This document shows positions 1 to 8,483 of a stretch of DNA of 64,000 nucleotides, one piece after another. Under the pieces are notes generated by a model. The model was given only the letters and a program-made list of their open reading frames with translations. It had not been told where the DNA came from and made no database searches. Every line of letters starts with the position of its first letter. Positions within the stretch are counted from its first letter, which is position 1. The stretch spans positions 38,112-102,111 of the forward strand of contig JACPYM010000069.1 of NCBI GenBank assembly GCA_016196035.1, read 5' to 3'. This DNA comes from Acidobacteriota bacterium. GTDB taxonomy: Bacteria > Acidobacteriota > Blastocatellia > RBC074. The position numbers were made by a program, and so were the translations under genes.

Positions 1-561
1 TTCGGCTTCCCACACCAGACCGGTGTGACAGAGCGTTCAGTACGTCGCGGTGATCGGCCTGCCACCGACGACATCGTTGACGACGTGGTGATAGGCCATC
101 TGCCGCACCGGATAAGCCACGGCTTCCCCGTTGACCGCAATCGCCATCACCATGTCTTTGTCAGCCACAAAGTTGGCTTCGTCGGCGCGGGCATAAGCGA
201 CTGTCGAGAGGGGCGCGAACATCCATTCAAAATGGTTTTGCCGGGCAAACCAGGTGGCGACCAGCGCAGGCAGTAAAATCACCAGCAAAGCTAGCCTGCG
301 AACCACGCCCGTGCGCGCCCGCCAGAGTGCAATGCTCACCCACAACGCCAGTGCGGTTGCCAGCGTCGTCACCCACGGCGCCCAGCTTTTCAAGGCATAA
401 GAGACAGCCACGTTGCGGGCCGTTTGCGGGCGAAACGGTTGGATGTACCAAGCGGGCACGAAGACGAGCAGTACGGCGACGGCCACCACGGCGAGCAAGA
501 GCAGCCATTTGACGAAGGTGCGCGGGGCAACGATTTGATAGGCGCTTGGGGCGTTTTGCAT
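1..561 (-). CDS. DUF3179 membrane protein, partial, with in-frame TGA (candidate selenocysteine)
   Basis: ATG at 561 (a TTG at 570 is an alternative; no clear ribosome site). The visible N-terminus has about three hydrophobic segments (residues ~15-40, ~52-75, ~85-105). It is followed by the DUF3179 signature: NGEAVAYPVRQMAYHHVVND, then GGRPITATY. The family continues as TYCxLC. Here the first Cys codon is TGA (39-37), and the same frame stays open to the window edge, reading TLCHTGLVWEAE. This gives UxxC if TGA is read as selenocysteine. A hairpin 9 nt after the TGA (27-11) has the GGTCT loop known from bacterial SECIS elements. DUF3179 function is not established; the paired cysteines suggest thiol redox or metal binding. 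The rival reading is a nonsense mutation in a pseudogene, since one base change turns TGC or TGT into TGA. The family call is firm; the recoding is inferred. Confidence 0.75.
11..27 (-). promoter_or_regulatory. Candidate bacterial SECIS hairpin after in-frame TGA
   Basis: In mRNA sense a perfect 6-bp stem CACACC/GGTGTG (27-22 and 16-11) closes a 5-nt loop GGTCT (21-17). The loop begins 15 nt after the last base of the TGA. The E. coli fdhF SECIS has the loop AGGUCU, whose G and U contact SelB, starting about 18 nt after its UGA, so this one sits about one codon closer. There is no bulged U in the stem. It overlaps coding sequence, as bacterial SECIS elements do. The function is inferred and the structure is short enough to arise by chance. 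Confidence 0.5.
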
Positions 562-635
562 AAGACACAACTAGAAACCGGGTTATCCAAAAGCTGACAA
601 GAAGCGTAATTTCTCCCTCCAACTCCGCTACTTCT

Positions 636-1178
636 TCAAGGTTTATTGAGCGCGTAATTAAAAACAAACCTGCCAAGTAACATCGTCCCTTTGCCACCCA
701 CCGGCGGATTGATCAGCAAAGATCGAATCGGGCCACGCGCCGGTTGCAAATGTGCATTGACCAAGCCCAACGGCTTGCCTGTGGCAGCTTCAAAGAAACG
801 CACTTCCAGCATCTCGCCATCCACCCGTTTGTAGCCAAAAACATATTCGCCAGCGGGCAGCGCAAGTTCGCCGACCCTGAGCGACGTTTGCGCGATGAAA
901 AAGTGCGAGTACTTACCTTCGGCAGCGTAACCCGCCGTAATGATGACGACGCCGGCAATAAATTTGCCTTTGCCGTCGGTCACACCCGCCGCCGTGCGCA
1001 ACTCGGTTTCGATCTGCTCTTTCTCAACCGGCGCGCGGGCGGGGATCAGCGCCGCCAGTTCTTTCTCGGTGGCAGCGCGCCATTTCGTTTGCGCGCGCGC
1101 GGTGCTGGCGGCGGCCAAGCTTAGAGCAAGGCAGCACAGGCACAGTAAGCAGCGTTGCAGCGTCAACTGTTTTTTCAC
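636..1178 (-). CDS. Secreted hypothetical protein, about 180 aa
   Basis: The frame is open from an ATG at 1274, but a GTG at 1178 starts right before a good signal peptide: KKQ, a long hydrophobic Leu/Cys/Ala stretch, then ASTARAQ. That GTG is preferred although no strong Shine-Dalgarno is visible. The mature part (about 155 residues) is rich in beta-strand-like sequence such as KFIAGVVIITAGYAAEGKYS and LPAGEYVFGYKRVDGEMLEV, which suggests a small beta-rich periplasmic or outer-membrane-associated domain. I do not recognise a family. It lies 75 nt upstream of the DUF3179 gene on the same strand and may be co-transcribed with it. Confidence 0.6.
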   Translation of the reverse strand: MKKQLTLQRCLLCLCCLALSLAAASTARAQTKWRAATEKELAALIPARAPVEKEQIETELRTAAGVTDGKGKFIAGVVIITAGYAAEGKYSHFFIAQTSLRVGELALPAGEYVFGYKRVDGEMLEVRFFEAATGKPLGLVNAHLQPARGPIRSLLINPPVGGKGTMLLGRFVFNYALNKP

Positions 1179-1428
1179 GATGGCATTGAAAGCGAGAGTA
1201 TTGGTGACGAACGCACGTAGCCTAGCATTGGCGCGCCCGGCTGTCTTGGGTCTGAAGATTGAATTTCGAGTCATACTTTAGTTGGAGTTGTTTCCTGGGA
1301 TTCCCTTTCCCGTCACCTGATGCGCGACGGGGTGCGGGGCAACAGTACACCAAAATATGACCAAGAGACGACTGCTGCGGCTTCGTTTTCCGCCAGCCTG
1401 GGGCTGGCGCGGTGGCGCCAGGCTTGTT

Positions 1429-1641
1429 TTAGTGAAGACGCGGGCGGCCTTTCTTCGACCCGCGCTTGGGCTTTTCCATCTGCAAGGCGGCGGCGGGCAA
1501 GTCCCAATACTTACCTTTGGCGGAGTTGCGTTCGATGGCGCCGGGGATCAAGCCTTGGTGAATCCAGTTCAAAACGGTGCGATAGCTGACGCCTTTCCTT
1601 TTTGCGAATTCTGCTGCGGTCATTGACGGGGGCTTCTCCAT
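1429..1641 (-). CDS. Small excisionase/MerR-like helix-turn-helix protein
   Basis: 70 aa. Residues ~8-45 (MTAAEFAKRKGVSYRTVLNW, then IHQGLIPGAIERNS) match the helix-turn-helix_17/excisionase pattern in which an adenine-methylase-like or MerR-type wing follows the recognition helix. The tail (KPKRGSKKGRPRLH) is strongly basic and probably adds DNA contacts. Such proteins are found as orphan regulators, plasmid/phage excisionases or antitoxin-like regulators; no integrase or toxin gene is next to it. The start is the first ATG; a second ATG at 1623 is possible and no ribosome-binding site decides between them. The ORF is short, so confidence is moderate. Confidence 0.5.
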   Translation of the reverse strand: MEKPPSMTAAEFAKRKGVSYRTVLNWIHQGLIPGAIERNSAKGKYWDLPAAALQMEKPKRGSKKGRPRLH

Positions 1642-2096
1642 TGTCGTTCAGCCGGGAGCGGATAAATTTTTGCCACAGGCCACTTCGGCACAGGGAGGAT
1701 TTCCTCTTCACCCCTCGGCACCTCTTCTTTACTTGCGTTGGGGTCGCGGTGACGTGTGACACTGTGGCAAAGCCTGGGCATTTAGGAAGCTGTGTTGCGA
1801 AGGCCAAAGCGTAACGCACCTTTTTCACTGCCCAACCGTTCACTGGCTACCAACCAGAGCGCCTCATTCTGAACACAGAATACCCGGGACGACAGGTAAG
1901 TAACGTTTGTGTTACGGCTCCAAATTGAGCTTGAACGGCTGGGCAAGAAAAAAGGGCGAAAACGTTTGGTGTTCAACCAACTGCGCAACTTCCCCCAAAC
2001 AGCCTGAGAATACCATCCGTGGCGAGGCCTGTCTTGAATCCAGCGATTGAGCTGGAAGTCAAACTTTAGGTGGAGTAGGCGGGAAAGTTCCTCAAT
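1642..2096. other. Intergenic, no gene supported
   Basis: 455 bases between the small helix-turn-helix gene and a palindromic element. The open frames here are short and have no family resemblance, codon bias or ribosome-binding sites. I see no RNA gene or clear promoter. The sequence is slightly less GC-rich than the neighbouring genes. Confidence 0.5.
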
Positions 2097-2346
2097 CTAT
2101 AGACTTCAAGAAAAAGAATTTCCGTAGCCATCTCCAACGGAGCGTCAGCTAACAGCCTGGGGTGCAGCCCCAGGAAGCACATTGAGTCATTGTGCGAAGC
2201 CCTGAAAGGGCGACAGCCAAGCCTATGGCTGTCGCCCTTTCGGGGCTGGCCGAACCATTTGCACGACTCCCCAGGGCTTCACCCTGGGCTTATGGCTGGT
2301 CGTCCCTTTGGGACTTTTCGGAAATTCTTTTTCTTAAAAACTATAG
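2097..2346. repeat. MITE-like palindromic element with 28-bp terminal inverted repeats
   Basis: The ends 2097-2124 and 2319-2346 are inverted copies matching at 25 of 28 positions; both begin CTATAG and share AAGAAAAAGAATTTCCG. Between them lie nested hairpins: CCTGGGGTGCAGCCCCAGG near 2156-2174, and a pair built on AAGCCCTGAAAGGGCGACAG and its inverse around 2197-2257. The same AAGCCCTGAAAGG box recurs at 27.9 kb. The right terminal CTATAG supplies the last sense codon (CTA) and the TAG stop of the response regulator, so the element ends exactly at that gene's 3' end. It has no coding capacity, so it would depend on a transposase elsewhere. No convincing target duplication was found. Confidence 0.7.
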
Positions 2347-2982
2347 GTGGACAATTCCCCGTTGTAACGCCGTCGTGGCAGCCTGGGTGCGGTCAGTGAC
2401 GCCGAGTTTGCCGAGCAAGGAATTGATGTGCGATTTGACAGTGGCTTCGGAAATGGAAAGCGCGGTGGAAATTTCTTTGTTGCTGCGGCCTTTGACGATC
2501 AGTTCCAGCACCTGCAACTCGCGCCCCGTCAATTCCTGCCCGGCCATGCGTTCGGCCAAGCGTTCGGCCACGGCGGCGGGGATGCGCCGTGCCCCCGCGT
2601 GCACCGTGCGGATGGCGGCGAGCAATTCATCAAAGGACATGCCCTTGAGCAAATAGCTTTGCGCGCCGGCCTGCAACGCGCGGTAAATATCTTCGTCGCC
2701 GTCGTAGGTCGTCAGCACAATGATTTTGGCCGCAGGGGATTCCCGCCGGATGGCACGGGTCGCTTCGACGCCGCCCATTTCGGGCAAGCGCAAATCCATC
2801 AGCGTGATGTCCGGGCTGTGTTGGCGGAATAACTCAACGGCCTGCCGCCCATTCTCAGCCTCGGCGACGACATTCAGATCGGGTTCGGTATTGATGAGCG
2901 CGACCAAGCCTTTGCGGACGATTTGATGATCGTCCACAACCATGACGCGAATGGGTTGCGCGGAATTTGTTTCCATAAGCAT
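2341..2982 (-). CDS. NarL/LuxR-family response regulator
   Basis: 213 aa. The N-terminal receiver (residues ~11-125) carries the acidic pair D17/D18, the phosphoacceptor D63 in TLMDLRLPEMGG, the conserved Thr in IIVLTTYDGD and the Lys in SYLLKGMS. The C-terminal LuxR-type helix-turn-helix (~151-213) reads LTGRELQVLELIVKGRSNKE, followed by SEATVKSH. It binds DNA as a phosphorylated dimer. It lies 59 nt downstream of the propeller histidine kinase, clearly its partner, with a strong hairpin in the gap. The start could be ATG 2982 or ATG 2976; both give a full receiver. The stop codon lies in the terminal repeat of a palindromic element, so the extreme C-terminus may have been reshaped by that insertion. 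Confidence 0.93.
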   Translation of the reverse strand: MLMETNSAQPIRVMVVDDHQIVRKGLVALINTEPDLNVVAEAENGRQAVELFRQHSPDITLMDLRLPEMGGVEATRAIRRESPAAKIIVLTTYDGDEDIYRALQAGAQSYLLKGMSFDELLAAIRTVHAGARRIPAAVAERLAERMAGQELTGRELQVLELIVKGRSNKEISTALSISEATVKSHINSLLGKLGVTDRTQAATTALQRGIVHL

Positions 2983-3004
2983 TCTTCGTAACTACTCGCC
3001 ATTC

Positions 3005-3040
3005 CCTGGGAGCGCGGGCATCCCTGCCCGCGCTCCCAGG
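3005..3040. repeat. Perfect 16-bp hairpin between kinase and regulator
   Basis: The arms 3005-3020 and 3025-3040 are perfectly complementary, with a 4-nt loop; the core is GAGCGCGGGCA. The hairpin starts 1 nt after the kinase stop codon and ends 22 nt before the regulator start. There is no T-tract, so it is more likely an intercistronic processing, stabilising or attenuation element than a full terminator. It also looks like a dispersed repeat, since it contains the GCGGGCATCCCTGCCCGC type of palindrome. Confidence 0.7.
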
Positions 3041-3041
3041 A

Positions 3042-6000
3042 TTATCCGTTAAGCGGCACTTCGACAATCACCTCTGTGCCTTCATTCGGCTGGCTCTTCA
3101 ACTCAAATCCCCCTCCCAATTGTTCGACACGTTCGCGGATGCCGACCAAGCCGAAATGGCCGTTGGGGCTGCCCAATTTCGTGGCGACCTCGAAGCCACA
3201 GCCGTTATCGCGCACGCTGAAGCGCAACCGGCGCGCTTCAAACTCGAGTTGCAAATTCAATTGCGTGGCGCCCGCGTGTTTGAGCGCATTGGTCATTGCT
3301 TCCTGTCCGATACGCAACAGTTGGTCTTCGACGGCAGGACTCAGCGGGCGATAGGCACCGTGCACTTCGACATGCGCTTGTACGTTGGTGCCCGCGACCA
3401 GGCGTTTGGCGGTTTCAGCCAGCGCGGCGGGCAAGTCGCTGCCCTCAAGTGTCGGCGAACGCAAATCCCAGACAGAGCGGCGCGCTTCGGCCAGACTCGC
3501 GCGCGCCAGTTCGCGGGCCTGATCAAGCTGTGTTTTGGCCGCCGCCGGGGCGCGTTCCAGCAAGCGCGCCACCAATTCGAGTTGCACCGAAAGCCCCGCG
3601 AAACTCTGCGCCAACGTGTCGTGAATCTCGCGGGCGATGCGTGTGCGCTCGGCCAGTACGGCGGCGAATTCGCGTTCAACACGGCGGACGCGCGTGCGGT
3701 TCCAAGCGAAGACAAAGGCGACGAGGCTCAGCAAACACAGGCCATAAAACCAATAGGTGCGATAGAAATGCGGCTTCAGGTAAAACTCGAACGCCGCGCC
3801 CGTTTCGTTCCAGACACCGTCATTGTTGCAAGCCAGCACGCGGAAGCGGTAATGCCCGGCGGGCACGTTGGTATACGACGCCAGCCGCCGCGTCCCGGCG
3901 TCAATCCAAGCGGGATCGAAGCCTTCCAGCTTGTAGCTGAACTTGACCTGCTGCGGCGCGGCGAAACTCAACCCAGCGTAGTAAAACTCAAAGCGCGTTT
4001 GTCCCGGCGGCAAGACCAGCGGCGCGCCAGGATAAAACACGGCGTCATCCACGCTGACCTGTTCGATGGCGACCGGCGGCGGTTGATCGTTGATCACTAG
4101 CTGGGCGGGATCAATTGCCGCGACGCCTTTGAGCGTGGCAAACCAGAGCCGTCCGTCGCGCGTCCTGGCCCCTGCCGGATGCCCACCGCCGCTGCATTCG
4201 CGCGTTTCCAGGCCGTCGGCGGTGCCGTAACTCACTACAGGCAACGGCTGCGTTTCGTTTGGTTGGCGCGTTTCCAACGCCTGGCGGCTGACGCGCATGA
4301 CGCCTTTGTTGGAACTCAGCCAGAGCTGGCCCTGGCCATCTTCCAGAATCTGATAGATCACGTCATCGGCCAAGCCGTCTTTGACGGTGAAGTGCGTGAA
4401 CCGGCCCTCTTTGAACAGGTTCAAACCGCCGCCGTGCGTCCCGATCCACAGATTGCCCGGCGCGTCTTCGTAAAGCGCGATCACGACCTCGCTCGACAGC
4501 CCTGTAGCAGTCGTATAGTTGGTGAACTGGCCGTCTTTGAAACGGCTCAAGCCGCCCAAGGTGCCGATCCACAAGCTGCCATCGCGGCTTTCGCAGAGCG
4601 CGCCGACCAGATCATTCGCCAGGCCGTCGAGCATCGTATACGCCGTGAATTGGCCGTTCTGCCAGCGCGTCAGGCCGCGCCGCGTGCCGATCCACAAATT
4701 GCCCGCGCGGTCTGCGTACAGCGAACGGATGTAATCGTCCGCCAAGCCATCGCGCACAGTGAATGTGGTAAAGCGGCCTTGGCGAAACCGCTGCAAGCCC
4801 TGCGGTGTGCCGATCCAGAGATTGCCCGCGCGATCATCGCAAAGCGCCAACACGTCATTGCTGGCCAAGCCGTCTTTGGTCGTGAACGCCGTCCAGCGTC
4901 CATCTTTCAACCGGTTCAAACCTTCCTGCGTGCCGACCCAGAGATGGCCCGCGCGGTCTTCGAAAACGGCCCTGACCAAATTGGCCGACAGGCCCTGGCG
5001 TGTGGTGTGGGTAGTGAACTTTTTGTGCTTGATCAGATTCAGACCGCCCGCTTCGGTGCCCACCCACAAACTGCCCTCGCGGTCTTCAAAAAGCGCCAGC
5101 ACCAGATTGCTCGAAAGCCCCTCGCGTTCGGTGAAGGTGGTCAAGACGCCGTCTTGCCAGTGCGCCAAGCCGCCGCGTGTGCCAATCCAAAGTCCGCCCT
5201 GTTTATCTTCCTGCAACGCTTCGACACGCTTGTCGGGCAAGCCCTGGCGCGTGGTGAAGCTCTGAAACTTGCCGTCATACCATTGTTGCAATCCGCCGGG
5301 CGTGCCGAACCACAGCCGCCCCGCCTGGTCTTGCGCGATGACCGTGACGCTGTTGTGCGCCAACCCCGCGCGCGTGGTGAAGCTCTGAAATTTGCCGTTG
5401 CTCCAGACCGACAAACCCTCCGGCGTGCCGATCCACAGGCGGCCCTGTTGATCTTCAAAGAGCGTCTTGATCGTTGATCCGGCCAAACCCTCCGGCGTGC
5501 CAAAGCGCGTGAAAGTGCCGTCTTTGAAGCGGTTCAATCCATCCAGCGTGCCGATCCAAAGCGCGCCGCTGCGGTCTGCCAGCAAGGTCTCGATGCTGTT
5601 GTGCGACAACCCATCGCGCGTCGTGAAGGCCGTAAACTGGCCCTCGCGATAACGGTTCAACCCATTCGGCGTGGCAATCCAGAGGCTGCCCGCGCGGTCT
5701 TCATACACCGACCAGATGTTGTTACTCGACAATCCGTCCCGCGTGGTAAAGGGTTGGAAATGGCCGTTGGCATACAACACCAACCCGCCCGGCGTGCTGA
5801 TCCACAGGCGTCCGGCGCGGTCTTCAAACAGCCCGCGAATCTGGTTATGCGGCAGTTGCGGCGTGTTCTGTTTGTCGAAGACCACAAAGCGCAGCCCGTC
5901 AAAACGCGCCAACCCTTCCTTGGTACCGAGCCAGAGGTAACCAGCGCGTGTTTGCAAGATGGCCTGCACAGTGTTTTGCGGCAAGCCCTGTTCGGTCTGC

Positions 6001-6140
6001 CAACTCGCCAGGCCGAATTGTGCGGGGGCTTGCGGCTGGCTTTGCGCACGCACCGGCGTCCACACAATTTGGCCGCGCTGCGCCAAACCGGCGAGCACCA
6101 GGGTGAGTGCGCAGAGCATGACGGGACGCAGACGCGGCAT
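3042..6140 (-). CDS. Two-component propeller sensor histidine kinase
   Basis: 1032 aa. A signal peptide or anchor (~1-35) is followed by 14 repeats of the type EDRAGxLWIGTxxGL at ~45-630, the count expected for two seven-bladed propellers as in BT4663-type hybrid sensors. A Y_Y_Y domain follows (~690-775), then one membrane segment (~783-803, FYGLCLLSLVAFVFAWN), a HisKA_3 dimerisation domain with the phosphorylated His in RIAREIHDTLAQSF (~842), and a HATPase_c domain with DNGCGF and GLVGIRERV. The propellers sit outside the cytoplasmic membrane and sense a ligand, often a saccharide in Bacteroidota relatives, although this ligand is unknown. There is no fused receiver, so the signal goes to the adjacent NarL-type regulator. 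The stop lies 59 nt before that gene. Confidence 0.95.
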   Translation of the reverse strand: MPRLRPVMLCALTLVLAGLAQRGQIVWTPVRAQSQPQAPAQFGLASWQTEQGLPQNTVQAILQTRAGYLWLGTKEGLARFDGLRFVVFDKQNTPQLPHNQIRGLFEDRAGRLWISTPGGLVLYANGHFQPFTTRDGLSSNNIWSVYEDRAGSLWIATPNGLNRYREGQFTAFTTRDGLSHNSIETLLADRSGALWIGTLDGLNRFKDGTFTRFGTPEGLAGSTIKTLFEDQQGRLWIGTPEGLSVWSNGKFQSFTTRAGLAHNSVTVIAQDQAGRLWFGTPGGLQQWYDGKFQSFTTRQGLPDKRVEALQEDKQGGLWIGTRGGLAHWQDGVLTTFTEREGLSSNLVLALFEDREGSLWVGTEAGGLNLIKHKKFTTHTTRQGLSANLVRAVFEDRAGHLWVGTQEGLNRLKDGRWTAFTTKDGLASNDVLALCDDRAGNLWIGTPQGLQRFRQGRFTTFTVRDGLADDYIRSLYADRAGNLWIGTRRGLTRWQNGQFTAYTMLDGLANDLVGALCESRDGSLWIGTLGGLSRFKDGQFTNYTTATGLSSEVVIALYEDAPGNLWIGTHGGGLNLFKEGRFTHFTVKDGLADDVIYQILEDGQGQLWLSSNKGVMRVSRQALETRQPNETQPLPVVSYGTADGLETRECSGGGHPAGARTRDGRLWFATLKGVAAIDPAQLVINDQPPPVAIEQVSVDDAVFYPGAPLVLPPGQTRFEFYYAGLSFAAPQQVKFSYKLEGFDPAWIDAGTRRLASYTNVPAGHYRFRVLACNNDGVWNETGAAFEFYLKPHFYRTYWFYGLCLLSLVAFVFAWNRTRVRRVEREFAAVLAERTRIAREIHDTLAQSFAGLSVQLELVARLLERAPAAAKTQLDQARELARASLAEARRSVWDLRSPTLEGSDLPAALAETAKRLVAGTNVQAHVEVHGAYRPLSPAVEDQLLRIGQEAMTNALKHAGATQLNLQLEFEARRLRFSVRDNGCGFEVATKLGSPNGHFGLVGIRERVEQLGGGFELKSQPNEGTEVIVEVPLNG

Positions 6141-6265
6141 TGGTTTAGCAAATGTGCTTAACGGAGAATTGGTGCGGGCGTCAGACTATGCTTGAACGGC
6201 TGCTGCCAGCAAGTGTTGATGAACCAAAGCCACCGAGACAAGACCAATAGCAGCGCCAAAACAGG

Positions 6266-6298
6266 CAAGCCGCCCGCTGACTGGCAACGGGCGGCTTG
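6266..6298 (-). terminator. Probable terminator of the haloperoxidase-like gene
   Basis: An 11-bp perfect stem, CAAGCCGCCCG at 6266-6276 and its complement at 6288-6298, has an 11-nt loop and lies 34 bases past the stop codon at 6333. On the minus strand the hairpin is followed by CCTGTTTTGG, a weak T-run. It fits an intrinsic terminator, though the T-tract is poor. Confidence 0.55.
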
Positions 6299-6332
6299 GA
6301 GTTTCACACCAACAACCAGTTAAGCGCCTGGC

Positions 6333-8090
6333 CTAGATCGTGATCTTGGTGCCATCGAACTTGGTCAGCGTCATCTCAACGTTGTCGTTGTAAGTGAGCT
6401 TCTGCTCTTCCAGGATGGCGATGGTGACCGCTTCGCCGAGTCTGAGCGAATTGACGGCATCGGTGCGCCAATGCACGCCTGCGCCATTGCGGCCATTGGC
6501 GACGTTGGAAGCGACCTTGTTGAGTTCGCCGCCAATGGTCAACGGTGGGCCTTCGTAGGGGATGAGGCCAGTCCCGTCGGCATTCACCATCATTGGATTC
6601 TTGACGACGTCCGTCTCGTCGAAGAACGCTTTCAGCGCCGTCACACAGGCCCCGGCGACTGTCGCGTGGCCGGAACCATACGACGAATGGGTCGGGCTGC
6701 CTTCGGCAAACGCCGTGGGGAACAGATAGGTGCCGTACTTGCTGAAGGTGTCAGCCACTGCACGCGAAGCCAGTACGTCCGGATGCAGCGGGTAACGCGC
6801 CGCGCCAGTCAGGTGGTTATGCACGCGCCCGCCAAATTCCTCCGGACGGAGACGATGATGGACGAACCATTTCTGATACCAGACGGCCTTGAGCGCGCGT
6901 GTCGCCACTTCGCACACCAAACTGAGAATGTGCGGCCCGCCACATTGCGCGAATGGCGCCTGGGTTTTGGAGTCGTACAGCGGCAAGCCCGGATCGAGGC
7001 GCGCGCCCTGTCCCATCATGATCAGACAGGCATGCAGATAGGCTTGGTAAAGCGCATCCACGTGCACCCACTGCGCCATGTCGCGCAGATTGCGGATATA
7101 CCGGGGCGTCGGATCGTATTGGATAGTGGCGCTCGGATCGGCCCCGTTCTGCACGTCCAGCCAGTCTTGATACTTTGTTTGGTAATCCACGCCGGCGACT
7201 ACGGTCTTCATTTTCTGCGAAACAAAGTTGGCGCCGAAGTTGAAGTCCAGCGTCAGAAATTGCGAGAGCCAGGGGCCTGTCAGATCGCCCGGCGTGCTGT
7301 TGCGGAAGATTGTGCCGGGCGTGACTTTCCCGCTCACTTTCGGCCCGCGAAAATCGGACATGGTAGAAAGCTCTGCTACCGCGCGTGCGATGAGCGGATC
7401 ATTGCCATAGTCGTTGAAGTTGACGTCGCGCGTGAGGGCCATCCAATACAACTCGACCATTTCACCTGCCTCTTCGGCACTCGCCAGGGTTGGCGGTGGC
7501 GGCAATGTGACGTGATGCGAATCGGCCCCTTCCAAATCCATCGCCAAACCGGCTTGCGGGCTAGTTAGCTTGCGACCGAGGCCGAGAGTGATTTGTTCAA
7601 AAAGCGCCGGGTTCTCGGTTTCCCGCGCGCGCGCGAGGGTGGCATAAGCGGCCGGGTCTACTTCGCCCAGTTGGTTGTGCGGCAAGCCCTTGGTGTAACT
7701 ACCAATCTTATTGGCATACAGCGTGTCGTCGCCATTGCTGATATGCGAAACAATTGAACGTTCGCGCGCCAACTTCGCCGCCGCCGTGCGGCACTTGTAC
7801 GCTTTCATGTAGCGGTTCGAAGCCAACGAGGCGGGTTCGGTGCCGAAGGGAAAATTCGGATCGTCGCACGTCGGTACGGTACGCTGGACGCCGCCGAATT
7901 GCGCTAACGCCGGTTGCGCAGACATCCCGGCGGCAATGGTCGCGGCAGTAGCACCGCCGACAGCACCCAGGAACTTACGGCGACTGGATGAGATTTCAAG
8001 GGCAGGTTGTGCGGTAGACGAATCTGTGGTGGCGGGCGTGGTGGGCGCTGTTGCAGCGCTGGCGTCCGCCGTTAAATTGCGCTTCTTCAT
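6333..8090 (-). CDS. Vanadium-dependent haloperoxidase / PAP2-family protein, Tat-exported
   Basis: 585 aa. The start is fixed by AAGGAG 7 nt before ATG 8090. A Thr/Ala-rich leader precedes a twin-arginine signal SSRRKFLGAVGG (~36-47) and an Ala-rich core ending in QPALAQ. The C-terminal half has the phosphatase/haloperoxidase triad of motifs: KWFVHHRLRP (~407), YGSGHATVAG (~475) and RNGAGVHWRTD (~535), which fits R-x5-H-x3-D. Relatives bind vanadate and oxidise halides with H2O2, or act as acid phosphatases; the all-alpha core and length favour the haloperoxidase-like group. Substrate and halide preference cannot be read from sequence. It is monocistronic, with its own downstream hairpin. 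Confidence 0.85.
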   Translation of the reverse strand: MKKRNLTADASAATAPTTPATTDSSTAQPALEISSSRRKFLGAVGGATAATIAAGMSAQPALAQFGGVQRTVPTCDDPNFPFGTEPASLASNRYMKAYKCRTAAAKLARERSIVSHISNGDDTLYANKIGSYTKGLPHNQLGEVDPAAYATLARARETENPALFEQITLGLGRKLTSPQAGLAMDLEGADSHHVTLPPPPTLASAEEAGEMVELYWMALTRDVNFNDYGNDPLIARAVAELSTMSDFRGPKVSGKVTPGTIFRNSTPGDLTGPWLSQFLTLDFNFGANFVSQKMKTVVAGVDYQTKYQDWLDVQNGADPSATIQYDPTPRYIRNLRDMAQWVHVDALYQAYLHACLIMMGQGARLDPGLPLYDSKTQAPFAQCGGPHILSLVCEVATRALKAVWYQKWFVHHRLRPEEFGGRVHNHLTGAARYPLHPDVLASRAVADTFSKYGTYLFPTAFAEGSPTHSSYGSGHATVAGACVTALKAFFDETDVVKNPMMVNADGTGLIPYEGPPLTIGGELNKVASNVANGRNGAGVHWRTDAVNSLRLGEAVTIAILEEQKLTYNDNVEMTLTKFDGTKITI

Positions 8091-8483
8091 TTGATACTCC
8101 TTGCGTGAAGAGGGACTTGGTTATTTGACGGGTGAGCAAATCGCGCTACGAGTCTGGCACACGAACATATACCGCGAAGCTGCAAGCGCTCGTCAAACGT
8201 GCGCCGCTGTTCGCGCCAAGCGTGGAAGATCATATTGCGACTGCCACAAACATCAAGTTCACAATGGAGAGTAAGGTGACGAGGGATGTGTTTACTCAGC
8301 AGCATAAAGAGGGCAGGCACCAAAAATGAGAGCGGACCCGAAGCAATTTTTTAATTATGCGGGGATGATAAATGCCCTCAAACGTGCGGATGATTGCACA
8401 ACTGTAAAAATCTCTGCAACAGATTTTTTGACTAAACGCCTGCCAACGTAGCGCGGCGCGCGCAGATCATGCCGCGCTCTGTT
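8091..8483. other. Intergenic region between two minus-strand genes
   Basis: The part next to 8090 holds the haloperoxidase leader and ribosome site. Near 8406-8428 there is an 8-bp A/T-rich hairpin (AAAAATCT and its complement) followed by a T, and at 8450-8478 an 8-bp hairpin AGCGCGGC directly behind the cytochrome stop codon, a plausible terminator for that gene. No gene is supported here. Confidence 0.45.

Noticed and set aside
4179..5477. 432-codon plus-strand open frame opposite the sensor kinase
   Set aside because: It is an antisense shadow created by the periodic propeller repeats; no family resemblance or ribosome site.
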